From: JAFKFH01 sp017307375
Lineage (GTDB): Bacteria > Pseudomonadota > Alphaproteobacteria > Ferrovibrionales > Ferrovibrionaceae
Direction of reading: 5' to 3'
DNA: 64,000 bases
Assembly: GCA_965229335.1 (NCBI GenBank)
Contig: OZ245874.1
Location: 5,704,001-5,768,000 of the forward strand
Part shown: in pieces, positions 52,156-60,571 of the stretch
How positions within the stretch are numbered: position 1 is the stretch's first letter
How the letters are laid out: every line of letters begins with the position of its first letter
Translations under genes and position numbers: made by a program
The notes under the pieces: generated by a model
Databases searched by the model: none
What the model was told of the DNA's origin: nothing
What the model saw: the letters and a program-made list of their open reading frames with translations, nothing else

Positions 52156-52755
52156 ATGCCCCGCCTGACCAGGATCACCCCCGCCGACCACACCCTGATG
52201 CCGTGGAAGAACGGCAAGGGTTCCACTGCCGAGATCGCGGTGCGCCGGCCGCCCGGCAACGAGCGTTTCCTGTGGCGGCTGTCGCAGGCGCAGGTGCCCG
52301 AGGACGGGCCGTTCTCGGACTTTTCCGGCTATGATCGCACCCTCGTGCTGATCGAGGGCACCAAGCTCGGCCTCGACTTCGGCGAAGGCCGCGCCGCCCG
52401 GCTCGAGGCCCCGTTCGCCCATGCCGCCTTCGCCGGCGACTGGCCGACGGTCGCCACCCTCTCCGCCGGTCCGGTCGCCGACTTGAACATCATGACCGAC
52501 CGAGCCCGCGCCCGGCACAAGTTCACCCTGCTCACCGCCTCGACCGGCCAGAGCCACACCAGCGAGGCTGCCACGATCATCGTGCATGCGCTGGCCGAGG
52601 CAACCGTCGCGGCCCTGGGTTCGGGCGAGCGCATCGCCCTCAACCCCGGCGATACCCTGGTGATCGAGCAGGACGGCAACGCGCCGGTGACCGTCACCGT
52701 CACCTCCGACGCGGCGGCCGCCCAGGTCGGGCTGGTCGAGATCCACATGGCGTGA
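52156..52755 (+). CDS. HutD/Ves-family protein
   Basis: A 199-residue cupin-like protein of the HutD/Ves family. Landmarks are MPWKNGKGSTAEIAV near the N-terminus, FLWRLSQAQVPEDGPFSDFSGYDRTL (spread over 38-63) and NIMTDRARARHKF. In Pseudomonas, HutD is thought to limit histidine-utilisation flux. Here it is isolated from hutH by 27 kb. GAGGGAGGG precedes the ATG at 52156. Confidence 0.9.
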   Translation: MPRLTRITPADHTLMPWKNGKGSTAEIAVRRPPGNERFLWRLSQAQVPEDGPFSDFSGYDRTLVLIEGTKLGLDFGEGRAARLEAPFAHAAFAGDWPTVATLSAGPVADLNIMTDRARARHKFTLLTASTGQSHTSEAATIIVHALAEATVAALGSGERIALNPGDTLVIEQDGNAPVTVTVTSDAAAAQVGLVEIHMA

Positions 52756-52796
52756 AACGATGGGGATCGCAGCCGACCTCGGGGGGGGAGCAGCGC

Positions 52797-53525
52797 ATGG
52801 ACATCAGGGGGATCGAGGAACGGGCGCTGAACGCCTGGCCGGCGCTGACCACGATGGTGATGGACGGATGGGTCCTGCGGCTGTCGCGCGGCTACAGCAA
52901 GCGCGCCAATTCGCTCAACGCGCTGGCGCCGACGACCGGCATCGACGCGGCGCTCGACGGTGCCGAGCCGATCTACCGCCTCGCCGGGCTGCGGCCGATC
53001 GTGCGGCTGAGCCCGTTGATGCCCGACGGCGCCGATTCGGCGCTGGCCGCGCGCGGCTACCTGGCTGGAGATCCGACCACGGTGATGACCGTCGGCCTGG
53101 ATGTCCGCGCCGGCGATCCGCAGGTCGAGATCGCAACCGTCCCGACCGAAGCCTGGGCGACCGGGTTTGCCGCCGCCAACAATGTCCCGGCGCAGCATCG
53201 CGACACCCATGACCGGATGCTCGGCGGGCTGCGCCTGCCGGCGGGATTCGCCACGCTCCATCACGACGGCCGGCCGATCGCCTACGGCCTTGGCGTTATC
53301 GAGCGCGGACTGATCGGCCTGTTCGACATCGTCACCCTGCCTGCGGCACGCCGCCAGGGCGCCGGGCGCCGACTGGTGATGTCGCTGATGGCCTGGGGCC
53401 GGGCACGCGGCGCGACCGGCGCGTATCTCCAGGTGATCGATGCCAACGCCCCGGCCATCGCGCTCTATCACGGCCTCGGCTTCCGCCCGGCCTATCGCTA
53501 CCACTACCGGCTGGCTCCCCAATGA
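52797..53525 (+). CDS. GNAT-family N-acetyltransferase
   Basis: A 242-residue protein with a divergent N-terminal GNAT-like half and a C-terminal GNAT domain (FDIVTLPAARRQGAGRRLVM binds acetyl-CoA; NAPAIALYHGLGF is the following conserved strand/helix). The ATG at 52797 has GGAG 6 bp upstream. It is 41 bp after the HutD-like gene and its stop overlaps the next ATG. Substrate unknown. Confidence 0.87.
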   Translation: MDIRGIEERALNAWPALTTMVMDGWVLRLSRGYSKRANSLNALAPTTGIDAALDGAEPIYRLAGLRPIVRLSPLMPDGADSALAARGYLAGDPTTVMTVGLDVRAGDPQVEIATVPTEAWATGFAAANNVPAQHRDTHDRMLGGLRLPAGFATLHHDGRPIAYGLGVIERGLIGLFDIVTLPAARRQGAGRRLVMSLMAWGRARGATGAYLQVIDANAPAIALYHGLGFRPAYRYHYRLAPQ

Positions 53526-54184
53526 AACTGCTGATCGCCGGGGCGACCGGCCTGATCGGCCAGCGCGCCCTGGATCGCGCGCTGGGCGACCCGCGCGTGT
53601 CGAAGGTGACGGCCGTGACGCGGCGCAAGGTCGACCGGGAGGATGCGAAGCTCGACCAGCATCTGGTCGATTTCGGCGCGCTGGAGACGCTGCCGCCGGC
53701 CGATGCCGCGCTCTGCGCACTGGGCACGACGATGCGCCGCGCGGGATCGAAACAGGCCTTTCTCGCCGTCGACCACGATGCGGTGCTGGCCTTCGCCCGG
53801 GCCAGCCTGGCGGCCGGCGCCAGGCGCTTTGCCGTCGTCTCGTCGGTCGGGGCCCGGGCGGGATCGCGGAATTTCTATCTCGATACCAAGGGCCGGGTCG
53901 AAGCCGCACTGGCCGGCATGGGGTTCGAGCGGCTGGTGATGCTGCGCCCGGGCCTGCTCGACGGCGAGCGCGAGGAATTCAGGCCGCTCGAGCAGCCGGC
54001 AATCCTGGCGGCCAGGGTCTTGAACCCGCTGCTGATCGGCGCCTGGCGGCGCTATCGCGCCATTTCAGCGCAGGACGTGGCCGATGCGCTGCTGGAAGCG
54101 GTGCTGGCCGAGGCTACCCCGGCCGAAGTCCTCGAATACGACGCGATCCGGCGGCTTGCTCACTCCATGCCGAGCAGGCGGTAG
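53522..54184 (+). CDS. NAD(P)-binding oxidoreductase (HTATIP2-like)
   Basis: A 220-residue atypical SDR. The cofactor motif is LLIAGATGLIGQRAL (residues 3-17), followed by ALCALGTTMRRAGSK and VVSSVGARAGSRNFY, the pattern of the HTATIP2/YbjT-like group. An ATGA overlap couples it to the GNAT gene. The last 25 bp overlap tail-to-tail with the ABC ATPase gene on the other strand. Confidence 0.87.
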   Translation: MKLLIAGATGLIGQRALDRALGDPRVSKVTAVTRRKVDREDAKLDQHLVDFGALETLPPADAALCALGTTMRRAGSKQAFLAVDHDAVLAFARASLAAGARRFAVVSSVGARAGSRNFYLDTKGRVEAALAGMGFERLVMLRPGLLDGEREEFRPLEQPAILAARVLNPLLIGAWRRYRAISAQDVADALLEAVLAEATPAEVLEYDAIRRLAHSMPSRR

Positions 54185-54924
54185 ATCCGGCGGGTGTAGA
54201 CGCCGAACCGTTCGGTCGTCTTGATGTCGAGCGTGCGCGGCAGGCCCAGCTCGATCGGGAAGTGATCGGCCATGCGCGCCGGCCCCGCGGTCAGCACCGC
54301 GCAGCGCGACCCGAGGAAGACCGCCTCCTGGATCGAGTGGGTGACGAAGATGATGGTCTTGCGGCTTTCCTGCCAGATCCGCAGCATCTCGAGGTTCATC
54401 TTCTCGCGGGTCAGCGCATCCAGCGCCCCGAACGGCTCGTCCATCAGGATCAGCCGGGGGTCGTGGATCAGTGCGCGGGCGATCGCGGCGCGCTGCTGCA
54501 TGCCGCCCGAGAGCTGGTAGGGATATTTGCCTTCGAAGCCGCCCAGCCCGACCATGGCAAGCAGATCGCGGGCGCGTTCCCGCGCCGCCTTGCGCGGCAG
54601 GCCGAGGATGTCGGCCGGCAGCAGCACGTTTTCCAGGATCGTCCGCCATTTCAGCAGCAGCGCCTGCTGGAACACCATGCCGACGTCGCGGCCGGGGGTG
54701 AAGGCGGTCGCGGCATTGCCGATCGCGACTTCGCCGCCATCGGCCTCGTGCAGCCCGGCCAGGATCTTCAACAGCGTGCTCTTGCCGCAGCCCGACGGCC
54801 CGACCAGCGACACCATGTCGCCGTCGTCGATATCCATCGTCACGTCGGAGACCGCGACGAAATCCTGCCCGCCGGTCCGGTAGGTCTTGCGCACGCCGCG
54901 CAGGCGGATCAGCGGCGCGGTCAT
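54160..54924 (-). CDS. ABC transporter ATPase, nitrate/sulfonate/pyrimidine (NitT/TauT) type
   Basis: A 254-residue ATPase. Walker A GPSGCGKSTLL, signature LSGGMQQRAAIARAL and Walker B LILMDEPFGALDA are canonical, and H is in FVTHSIQEAVFL. It resembles SsuB/ThiZ-type ATPases. It is the last gene of the minus-strand TetR-controlled operon, coupled by ATGA to the DapA-like gene; its permease is the first gene and its binding protein is divergent. Confidence 0.92.
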   Translation of the reverse strand: MTAPLIRLRGVRKTYRTGGQDFVAVSDVTMDIDDGDMVSLVGPSGCGKSTLLKILAGLHEADGGEVAIGNAATAFTPGRDVGMVFQQALLLKWRTILENVLLPADILGLPRKAARERARDLLAMVGLGGFEGKYPYQLSGGMQQRAAIARALIHDPRLILMDEPFGALDALTREKMNLEMLRIWQESRKTIIFVTHSIQEAVFLGSRCAVLTAGPARMADHFPIELGLPRTLDIKTTERFGVYTRRIYRLLGME

Positions 54925-55982
54925 GCCAGCCAGCGGGCCAGGTTGGCGGCGACGAAGGCGTCATCGGCCAGATCGGCGTGTTCGGCCGATACGCGGTCGA
55001 TCAGGTCGGCCTGTCCGGGGCTCAGCCCTTCGTCGGGATCGAGGCACCAGATGCCTTCCAGGATGCCCTGCCGCCGCAGCACTTCGTGGCAGCCGGCGAT
55101 GCAGCCGTGGAAATCATGGGCGACATCGAAGAAGGCCGCATTGCAGTCGGTCACCCGAGAATCGAGGGCCAGCAGCTCGGCCGGCAGCGGGCCGGCGGCA
55201 ACCGCGTCCTGGATGCGGGCAAGCAGCTCGACCGCCTTCTTCGTCCAGACCGACCAATGGCCGAGCAGCCCGCCGCGAAACCGGACCTCGACGGTTCGCC
55301 CGCCGCGCGGCACCGCGAACGGGACGGCGAGGTCCAGCACGATATGATCGTCGTTGCCGGTATAGAGGGTGATGCGATCCTCGGCCCCGGCCGCGACCAC
55401 CCCGCGCACGACGTCGAGCGTGCGATAGCGGTGGAACGGCGCCGCCTTGATCGCCACCACGTTGTCGATGGCGGCAAAGCGCGCCCAGAACGCAGCATCG
55501 AGGGTCATGCCGCCGACCGCCGGTTGCAGATAGAAGCCGACCACGGGAATTTCGGCGGCGACCGCCGCGGCATGGGCGATCAGTTCGTCCTCGTTCGCCC
55601 CCGTCATCGCCGCGAGGCTCAGCAGGCCGGCATGGTAGCCGAGCCGCACGGCGGTGCGCGCCTCGGCCACGGCCTGCGCGGTCCGCCCGCAGACGCCGGC
55701 GATCATCACCAGCGGCCGGTCGGTCCAGGCGCGCGCATCCTCGATCGCCGCCGACAGGACGGGTTCGTGCAGCCCGACGTCGCGAATGGCAAACTGGGTG
55801 GTGTGCACGCCGACAGCCAGCCCGCCGACCCCGGCGTCGAGGTAGTAGCGCGTCAGCGCGCGCTGGCGCCGGCGGTCGAACCGGCGGTCGGCATCGAGCG
55901 CCAGCGGATGGGCGGGGATCGCCGTTCCCTGGCGCAGCAGCGCCAGGACATCGGAGGCAAGATCGGTGCGATGCAGGGCCAT
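54921..55982 (-). CDS. Dihydrodipicolinate synthase/N-acetylneuraminate lyase-family aldolase
   Basis: A 353-residue protein, longer than the roughly 290 residues of DapA, with a TIM-barrel core: GGLAVGVHTTQFAIRD, PVVGFYLQPAVGG and the Schiff-base Lys in VVAIKAAPFHRYRTL. The extension lies mostly at the C-terminus (from about residue 300). GAGGAACC precedes the ATG. The family performs aldol or decarboxylase/dehydratase chemistry on keto acids; its place in this transport operon suggests a catabolic step on the imported compound. Confidence 0.85.
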   Translation of the reverse strand: MALHRTDLASDVLALLRQGTAIPAHPLALDADRRFDRRRQRALTRYYLDAGVGGLAVGVHTTQFAIRDVGLHEPVLSAAIEDARAWTDRPLVMIAGVCGRTAQAVAEARTAVRLGYHAGLLSLAAMTGANEDELIAHAAAVAAEIPVVGFYLQPAVGGMTLDAAFWARFAAIDNVVAIKAAPFHRYRTLDVVRGVVAAGAEDRITLYTGNDDHIVLDLAVPFAVPRGGRTVEVRFRGGLLGHWSVWTKKAVELLARIQDAVAAGPLPAELLALDSRVTDCNAAFFDVAHDFHGCIAGCHEVLRRQGILEGIWCLDPDEGLSPGQADLIDRVSAEHADLADDAFVAANLARWLA

Positions 55983-55990
55983 GGTTCCTC

Positions 55991-56776
55991 TCAACCGAGT
56001 TCCGGGCCGGCGGCGGCAAACAGCCGCGACGGATCGCCATAGGGAATGTCGCGGCCCCGCGCCATGCGCAGGAAGCGCCGCTGGACGGTGAAGCCGCGGC
56101 CGGCCAGCAGGGCTTCGAGGCCCGGACGACCGTCGACCAGGTCGATCAGGACCGGCCCGTCGACAGCGGCCAGGCCGTGCTCGATCAACGCCGCGGCACG
56201 GGTTTCGTCCTCGGCCACGACGGGGCCGAGCTGCGTGGCGGTCCGGCCCGGGCGGCCCAGCACGAACCCCGCGCCACCTCCGCCGAGACCGGGCGCGCGG
56301 TTGCGTAGATTTGCCAGCACGAAGCCCCGCGGCGCGCCGAAGACCGGAACATCCATGGCCAGGTCGGCATCGTCGACCGGGCGAAGCCGGCGCCCCGGCC
56401 CGCCCTGCCCGATCCAGCGGGTCAGCCGGAACAGCGGACCGAAACCGAGGCCGCGATAGAGCGGCTCGCCGGCCTCGGTCGCGTCGAGCACCGGGACGAG
56501 ACCGCGCCGTGACGTTTCGGCCAGGCAGCCTTCGAGGATGCGGGTGCCGAGGCCCTGGCGGCGGCAGCCGGGATCGACCAGCACCATGCTGATCCAGGCG
56601 AAATCCCGATAGGGCAGCACCGCGCCGGTCGCGGTCAGGCGGCCGTCGGCATCGTCGATGCCCAGCACGACGCCATGGTCGAGAAACAGGCGCCAGTCGT
56701 CGTCCAGCTGGTTCCAGCCCGCCGCATCGGACAGCCGGCGGCAGGCGGCGAGGCGGGCGGGATCAATAGGTCCCAT
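55991..56776 (-). CDS. GNAT-family N-acetyltransferase (two-domain, YitH-like)
   Basis: A 261-residue protein with an N-terminal GNAT domain (SMVLVDPGCRRQGLGTRILE at about residues 77-96 binds acetyl-CoA; LYRGLGFGPLFRLTRW follows) and a C-terminal degenerate domain as in YitH/HolE-like acetyltransferases. The ATG at 56776 overlaps the end of the epimerase gene by 14 bp. It is part of the TetR-controlled operon. Confidence 0.84.
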   Translation of the reverse strand: MGPIDPARLAACRRLSDAAGWNQLDDDWRLFLDHGVVLGIDDADGRLTATGAVLPYRDFAWISMVLVDPGCRRQGLGTRILEGCLAETSRRGLVPVLDATEAGEPLYRGLGFGPLFRLTRWIGQGGPGRRLRPVDDADLAMDVPVFGAPRGFVLANLRNRAPGLGGGGAGFVLGRPGRTATQLGPVVAEDETRAAALIEHGLAAVDGPVLIDLVDGRPGLEALLAGRGFTVQRRFLRMARGRDIPYGDPSRLFAAAGPELG

Positions 56777-57806
56777 TCCGCACCTCGAAATGCGTCGGCT
56801 TGTCGAAGCCGGCACGGCCGCGCGCCACCCAGTCGGCGATCCAGTCGACCAGCCGGGCCAGCGGCACTGCCGGATAGCCGAACAGCCCCGCGGCCTGCGC
56901 CGTGTTGGTCAGCCACGCGGTCGGCGCCTCCTCGCCCACCAGCAGCGGCGCCTTGCCCAGCCGCTCGCCGAAGGCGCGGGCCAGCCAGCGGATGGCGATG
57001 GTCTCGGGACCCGAGACGTTGATCGGCGTGGTCGGCATCGTCGCATGGCGCAGGCAGCGCAGCGCCTGGGCGTTGGCGTCGCCCTGCCAGATCACGTTGA
57101 CATGGCCCATGGTGACGTCGATCTCGACCCCGTCGCGCACCTTGGCGGCGACGTCGTAGAGCACGCCATAGCGCAGGTCGATCGCATAGTTCAGGCGGAA
57201 CAGACGGCCGGGCGTCCGGTGAAGCCGCGAGAAATGCTCGAAGATCCGCTCGCGCCCGATGCAGGAAAAGGCGTATTCGCCCGGTGGATTGAGAATCGAA
57301 TCCTCGGTCGAGCCCTGGCCCGAAGTCGGTACGAACGGATAGACGCAGCCGGTTGAGAAGGCGACGATGCGCGATGCCTTGAAGGCTTGCGCGACCAGCG
57401 CCGGCACATGCACGTTCATCGCCCAGGTCAGCGGCTGGTTGCCGTCGGCGCCGAACTTGCGGCCGGCCATGAAGACGACGTTGCCGGCCTTCGGCAAGGC
57501 CTCGACGGCGGCAGGGTCGAGCAGGTCGCAGGAAATCGTCTCGACGCCGGCCCGCTCGAGGCTTTCGCGCAGCCCCGGCTCGGAAAACCTGGCGACGCCG
57601 TAGACCCGCTTGCCGGGCGCCGCGTTGCGGGCAAGCCGGGCCAGTGTCGGACCCATCTTGCCGCCGACCCCGAGCACCATGATGTCGCCGTCGGTGGCGG
57701 CCAGGTCGGCGGCGAGCGCCCGCGTCGGCCTGGTCATGAAGGCATCGACCGCCTCGGTATCGTCGAAACGGTCCGGCATGGCGCCGTCGTCGAGCCAGTC
57801 GGTCAT
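56763..57806 (-). CDS. NAD-dependent epimerase/dehydratase-family protein
   Basis: A 347-residue extended SDR-like protein. The nucleotide motif is VLGVGGKMGPTLARLA (about residues 44-59). FSTGCVYPFVPTSGQGSTED and EYAFSCIGRERI correspond to the catalytic Ser and Tyr regions, but the usual YxxxK reads YAFSC, so the Lys is missing and activity may differ. Its start overlaps the permease stop (ATGA). Confidence 0.82.
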   Translation of the reverse strand: MTDWLDDGAMPDRFDDTEAVDAFMTRPTRALAADLAATDGDIMVLGVGGKMGPTLARLARNAAPGKRVYGVARFSEPGLRESLERAGVETISCDLLDPAAVEALPKAGNVVFMAGRKFGADGNQPLTWAMNVHVPALVAQAFKASRIVAFSTGCVYPFVPTSGQGSTEDSILNPPGEYAFSCIGRERIFEHFSRLHRTPGRLFRLNYAIDLRYGVLYDVAAKVRDGVEIDVTMGHVNVIWQGDANAQALRCLRHATMPTTPINVSGPETIAIRWLARAFGERLGKAPLLVGEEAPTAWLTNTAQAAGLFGYPAVPLARLVDWIADWVARGRAGFDKPTHFEVRNGTY

Positions 57807-58615
57807 TGCATCCTCGCGTCCTTGGGAACCCAGAAATGCTCGAGCAGCAGGACGACCAGATAGAGGCCGAGCCCGAGCAAGGTCAGCAGCACCACGGCCA
57901 TGAACATGGCCGGGGTATCGAGCGAGGCCTGGACCTGGATCATCAGGTAGCCGAGGCCGCGTTCGGAGGCGATGAATTCGCCGACCACCGCGCCGGCGAC
58001 GGCGAGGATGGCGGCCACCTTCATCCCCGAGAAGATGTAGGGCAGCGAGCCCGGCAGCTGAATGTAGCGGAAGGCCTGCCAGCGCGATCCCTTCAGCGAG
58101 CGGACCAGGTCGAGCATGTCGGGTTCGACCTCGTTGAGGCCGCGCGCGGTGGTCAGCAGGATCGGGAAGAAGCAGAGGGTGAAGGTGATCAGGATATTGG
58201 TGCCGACGCCGTAGGAGAACCAGACGATCACCAGCGGCCCCAGCGCCACCTTGGGGATCATGTTCAGCGTGACCAGCAGCGGGAACAGCAGCAGCGTGAA
58301 CAGCTTGGACCAGGAGAACAGCAGGGCCAGCGCGACGCCGGCGAGCACCGCCAGCGCATAGCCGCCGAAGATCTCGGCCGCCGTCACCCCCGCGTTCGAG
58401 AACCAGTGGTAGCTCGGCTTGGCCAGCGTCGCCAGAATGGCGGCCGGCGACGGCAGGATGAAGGCCGGGACCGGGAACAGCATCGTCGCGCCCTGCCAGG
58501 CGGCCAGCACGGCGAGATGCACCAGCATGATCGCCGCCCAGCGCCGCCGGGTCGCCGAGGCCCGGGCGGCGGCGGCGATCCTGGCCGCAAGCTCTGCGTC
58601 AGCGCCGCTGCTCAT
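57803..58615 (-). CDS. ABC transporter permease, NitT/TauT/ThiX type
   Basis: A 270-residue permease with six predicted helices. The EAA-like loop is DLVRSLKGSRWQAFRYIQLP. It is the first gene of the minus-strand operon, 36 bp downstream of the predicted transcription start and 68 bp downstream of a 20-bp palindromic operator. It works with the ATPase at the operon end and the divergent binding protein. Confidence 0.91.
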   Translation of the reverse strand: MSSGADAELAARIAAAARASATRRRWAAIMLVHLAVLAAWQGATMLFPVPAFILPSPAAILATLAKPSYHWFSNAGVTAAEIFGGYALAVLAGVALALLFSWSKLFTLLLFPLLVTLNMIPKVALGPLVIVWFSYGVGTNILITFTLCFFPILLTTARGLNEVEPDMLDLVRSLKGSRWQAFRYIQLPGSLPYIFSGMKVAAILAVAGAVVGEFIASERGLGYLMIQVQASLDTPAMFMAVVLLTLLGLGLYLVVLLLEHFWVPKDARMQ

Positions 58616-58657
58616 CGCCTTGCCCCTCCTGCCCCGTGGCACCCCTGGTCGAGGTCG

Positions 58658-58686
58658 ACGCTAATCGGCGGCCGCAGACTTGTCAA
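58658..58686 (-). promoter_or_regulatory. Promoter of the permease operon
   Basis: On the minus strand TTGACA (58686-58681) and TAGCGT (58663-58658) are exactly 17 bp apart. The -35 shares four bases with the palindromic operator at 58683-58702, so a bound TetR protein would block RNA polymerase. Confidence 0.75.
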
Positions 58687-58702
58687 CCAACTAGTTGGTT
58701 GA
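58683..58702. promoter_or_regulatory. TetR operator 1 (perfect 20-bp palindrome)
   Basis: TCAACCAACTAGTTGGTTGA is a perfect palindrome. It overlaps both the -35 of the permease promoter and the stop codon of the TetR gene (58691-58693). A matching site at 59379-59398 flanks the other end of the TetR gene. Confidence 0.85.
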
Positions 58703-59362
58703 TTTATCCGGCCGCAATGCGGCCATGGCGAAGTCGATGACATGGCGGCGGCGCACCGCCACCGCCTTGGCGCTGTCGAGATTGGTGGCGAAGATCGCCG
58801 ACAGCGTGCGGTTGTTCGAAAAGAAGAAATACGAGAGGCCGGCGATCGAGATGTAGAACTGCACCGGATCCATGTCGCCGCGGAAGACGCCGTCGCGCAT
58901 GCCCCGGTCCAGGGTTGCGGCAACCAGGCTGATCAGCGGCGAATGCATCGCCGGCATGTTGGGCGAGGCACCGACATGGGCGGCGCCGTAGCGATTCTCG
59001 TCGTTCAGCAGCGCGATGAATTCGGGATGTTCGGCCAGATAGTCGAACGAGAACCCGACCAGCCGCTCCATCGCCGCGGCCGGCGGCAGATCGGCCAGGG
59101 CCAGCGCCTTCTCGCGCGCGCGAATCTCCGAATAGACCTGCTCCAGCGCCGCGCGGAACAGATCGTCCTTGTTGCCGAAGTAGTGATAGACGAGCTGCTT
59201 GTTCACCCCGGCCCGCCGCGCGATCTCGTCGACCCGGGCCCCGGCCAGGCCCTTCTCGGCGAACTCGGTCACCGCCGCCTGCAACAGGGCCCGCCGGCTT
59301 GCCTCCGGATCCCGCTTGCCCTGCCGTTCGATCAGCGCCGTCCGGCGCTTTGTCTCGTCCAT
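58691..59362 (-). CDS. TetR-family regulator of the ABC/DapA-like cluster
   Basis: A 223-residue TetR repressor. The helix-turn-helix is VDEIARRAGVNKQLVYHYFG, with a C-terminal ligand domain containing FSFDYLAEHPEF and LSYFFFSNN, similar in size to RutR-like regulators. The ATG at 59362 is preferred; a TTG start at 59386 would lie inside the operator. Its gene sits exactly between two matching operators, so autoregulation and control of both flanking transcription units are expected. Confidence 0.92.
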   Translation of the reverse strand: MDETKRRTALIERQGKRDPEASRRALLQAAVTEFAEKGLAGARVDEIARRAGVNKQLVYHYFGNKDDLFRAALEQVYSEIRAREKALALADLPPAAAMERLVGFSFDYLAEHPEFIALLNDENRYGAAHVGASPNMPAMHSPLISLVAATLDRGMRDGVFRGDMDPVQFYISIAGLSYFFFSNNRTLSAIFATNLDSAKAVAVRRRHVIDFAMAALRPDKSTN

Positions 59363-59371
59363 GGGAGTCGC

Positions 59372-59402
59372 TTGACTTTCAACCAACTGTTTGATTGATA
59401 AT
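59372..59402 (+). promoter_or_regulatory. Promoter of the binding-protein gene
   Basis: TTGACT (59372-59377) is followed 17 bp later by TTGATA (59395-59400) or 19 bp later by GATAAT (59397-59402). The TetR operator 59379-59398 fills the spacer and reaches the -10, a classic repression geometry. Confidence 0.6.
59379..59398. promoter_or_regulatory. TetR operator 2
   Basis: TCAACCAACTGTTTGATTGA matches operator 1 at 17 of 20 positions, with the left half-site (TCAACCAACT) identical. It lies 17 bp upstream of the TetR start on one side and inside the binding-protein promoter on the other. Confidence 0.8.
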
Positions 59403-59493
59403 TAGCCCGTTCTGGGTGGAATGTTAACCGCTTTCTCGGGCCGCCGCGACGGCCGCGCGCGGGAAAGCCCACATGAGGGGAGACCGGCATCCA

Positions 59494-60498
59494 ATGAAGC
59501 TGTTCGCAACGACGGCAATCGCCCTGTCGCTGAGCCTGCCGCCGCTGATCCTGCCGCTGGCAGTGCAGGCAAAGGAAAAGGTCAGCATGGTGCTGAACTG
59601 GGTGCCGACCGCCGATCACTCGCCCTATTTCTACGCCCGCGAGAAAGGCTGGTACGACGAGGCCGGCATCGAGCTGACGATCGAGAACGGCATGGGCTCG
59701 GGCGCGGCCGCCCAGCGCGTCGGTGCCGGCACCACGCCGATCGGCATCGCCGATCTGGCGACCTCGCTGCTGGCCCGCGGCAAGGGTGCCAAGCTGACCG
59801 CGGTGATGACCGTCTATGCGAATTCGCCGCAAGGATTCTACTGGCTGAAATCGTCGGGCATCACCGGACCGAAGGATTTCCCGGGCCGCAAGATCGGCAA
59901 CCCGCCCGGCGATGCCTCGCGGGTGATGTGGCCGGCCTTCGCCAAGAAGGTCGGCATCGACCCGGCCTCGGTCAACTTCGTCAATGTCAGCCCGCAGGCC
60001 AAGATGCCGTCGCTGAAATCGAAGGCGATCGACATCACCTCGGATTTCTACAACGAGCACGACCTGAAGGTGCGCGAGTTCGGCGACGACCTGGGCTTTG
60101 TCGCCTGGCGCAATATTGGCCTCAATCCCTACGGCAACTCGATCATCGTCAACAGCGATTACCTGGAGAAGAACAAGGCGCTGGTCGCCGCCTTCACCAA
60201 GGTGTCGCAGCGCGCCTTCGCGGCCTGCGTCGCCGAGATCGACCCCTGCCTGAACGCGCTGATCGCCAAGGTCTCCGGCCTCGACAAGGCCAACCAGCTG
60301 GACCAGTGGAAGCGCATCCTCGAACTGATGCGCGACCCGACGACCACGTCGGTGGCACTCGGCGCCTTCAAGCCCGAGCGGGTCGCCGAGGATTACGACC
60401 TGGTGCAGACCTATTTCGGCCTGGAGCAGCCGTTCAAGCCCGAGAGCACCTTCACCAACGAGTTCCTGGATACCGCGATCAAGATGCCGGCCAAGTAA
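59494..60498 (+). CDS. ABC transporter substrate-binding protein, NMT1/THI5-like (ThiY type)
   Basis: A 334-residue periplasmic protein with a Sec signal (residues 1-26, ending VQA). Landmarks are VLNWVPTADHSPYFYARE and IGIADLATSLL, the pattern of NMT1-like proteins that bind pyrimidine or thiamine precursors, riboflavin, or aromatic and sulfonate compounds. A single Cys pair (ACVAEIDPC, about residues 244-252) may form a disulfide. The ATG at 59494 has GGGGAGA upstream. The permease and ATPase are in the divergent operon. Confidence 0.9.
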   Translation: MKLFATTAIALSLSLPPLILPLAVQAKEKVSMVLNWVPTADHSPYFYAREKGWYDEAGIELTIENGMGSGAAAQRVGAGTTPIGIADLATSLLARGKGAKLTAVMTVYANSPQGFYWLKSSGITGPKDFPGRKIGNPPGDASRVMWPAFAKKVGIDPASVNFVNVSPQAKMPSLKSKAIDITSDFYNEHDLKVREFGDDLGFVAWRNIGLNPYGNSIIVNSDYLEKNKALVAAFTKVSQRAFAACVAEIDPCLNALIAKVSGLDKANQLDQWKRILELMRDPTTTSVALGAFKPERVAEDYDLVQTYFGLEQPFKPESTFTNEFLDTAIKMPAK

Positions 60499-60519
60499 GC
60501 CGCAAAAGTTTGAGCTTAT

Positions 60520-60570
60520 CCCCCTCGCGGGCTTAAGCTGCCAGCTGGGCAGTCCGAGTCCGCGAGGGGG
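60520..60570 (+). promoter_or_regulatory. Hairpin covering the ribosome-binding site of the next gene
   Basis: CCCCCTCGCGG (60520-60530) pairs perfectly with CCGCGAGGGGG (60560-60570), an 11-bp stem with a 29-base loop that can itself fold (CTGCC/GGCAG). The 3' arm contains the only Shine-Dalgarno-like sequence of the gene starting at 60572, so translation of that gene may be restrained. No U-run follows, so it is not an obvious terminator. Confidence 0.55.
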
Positions 60571-60571
60571 A

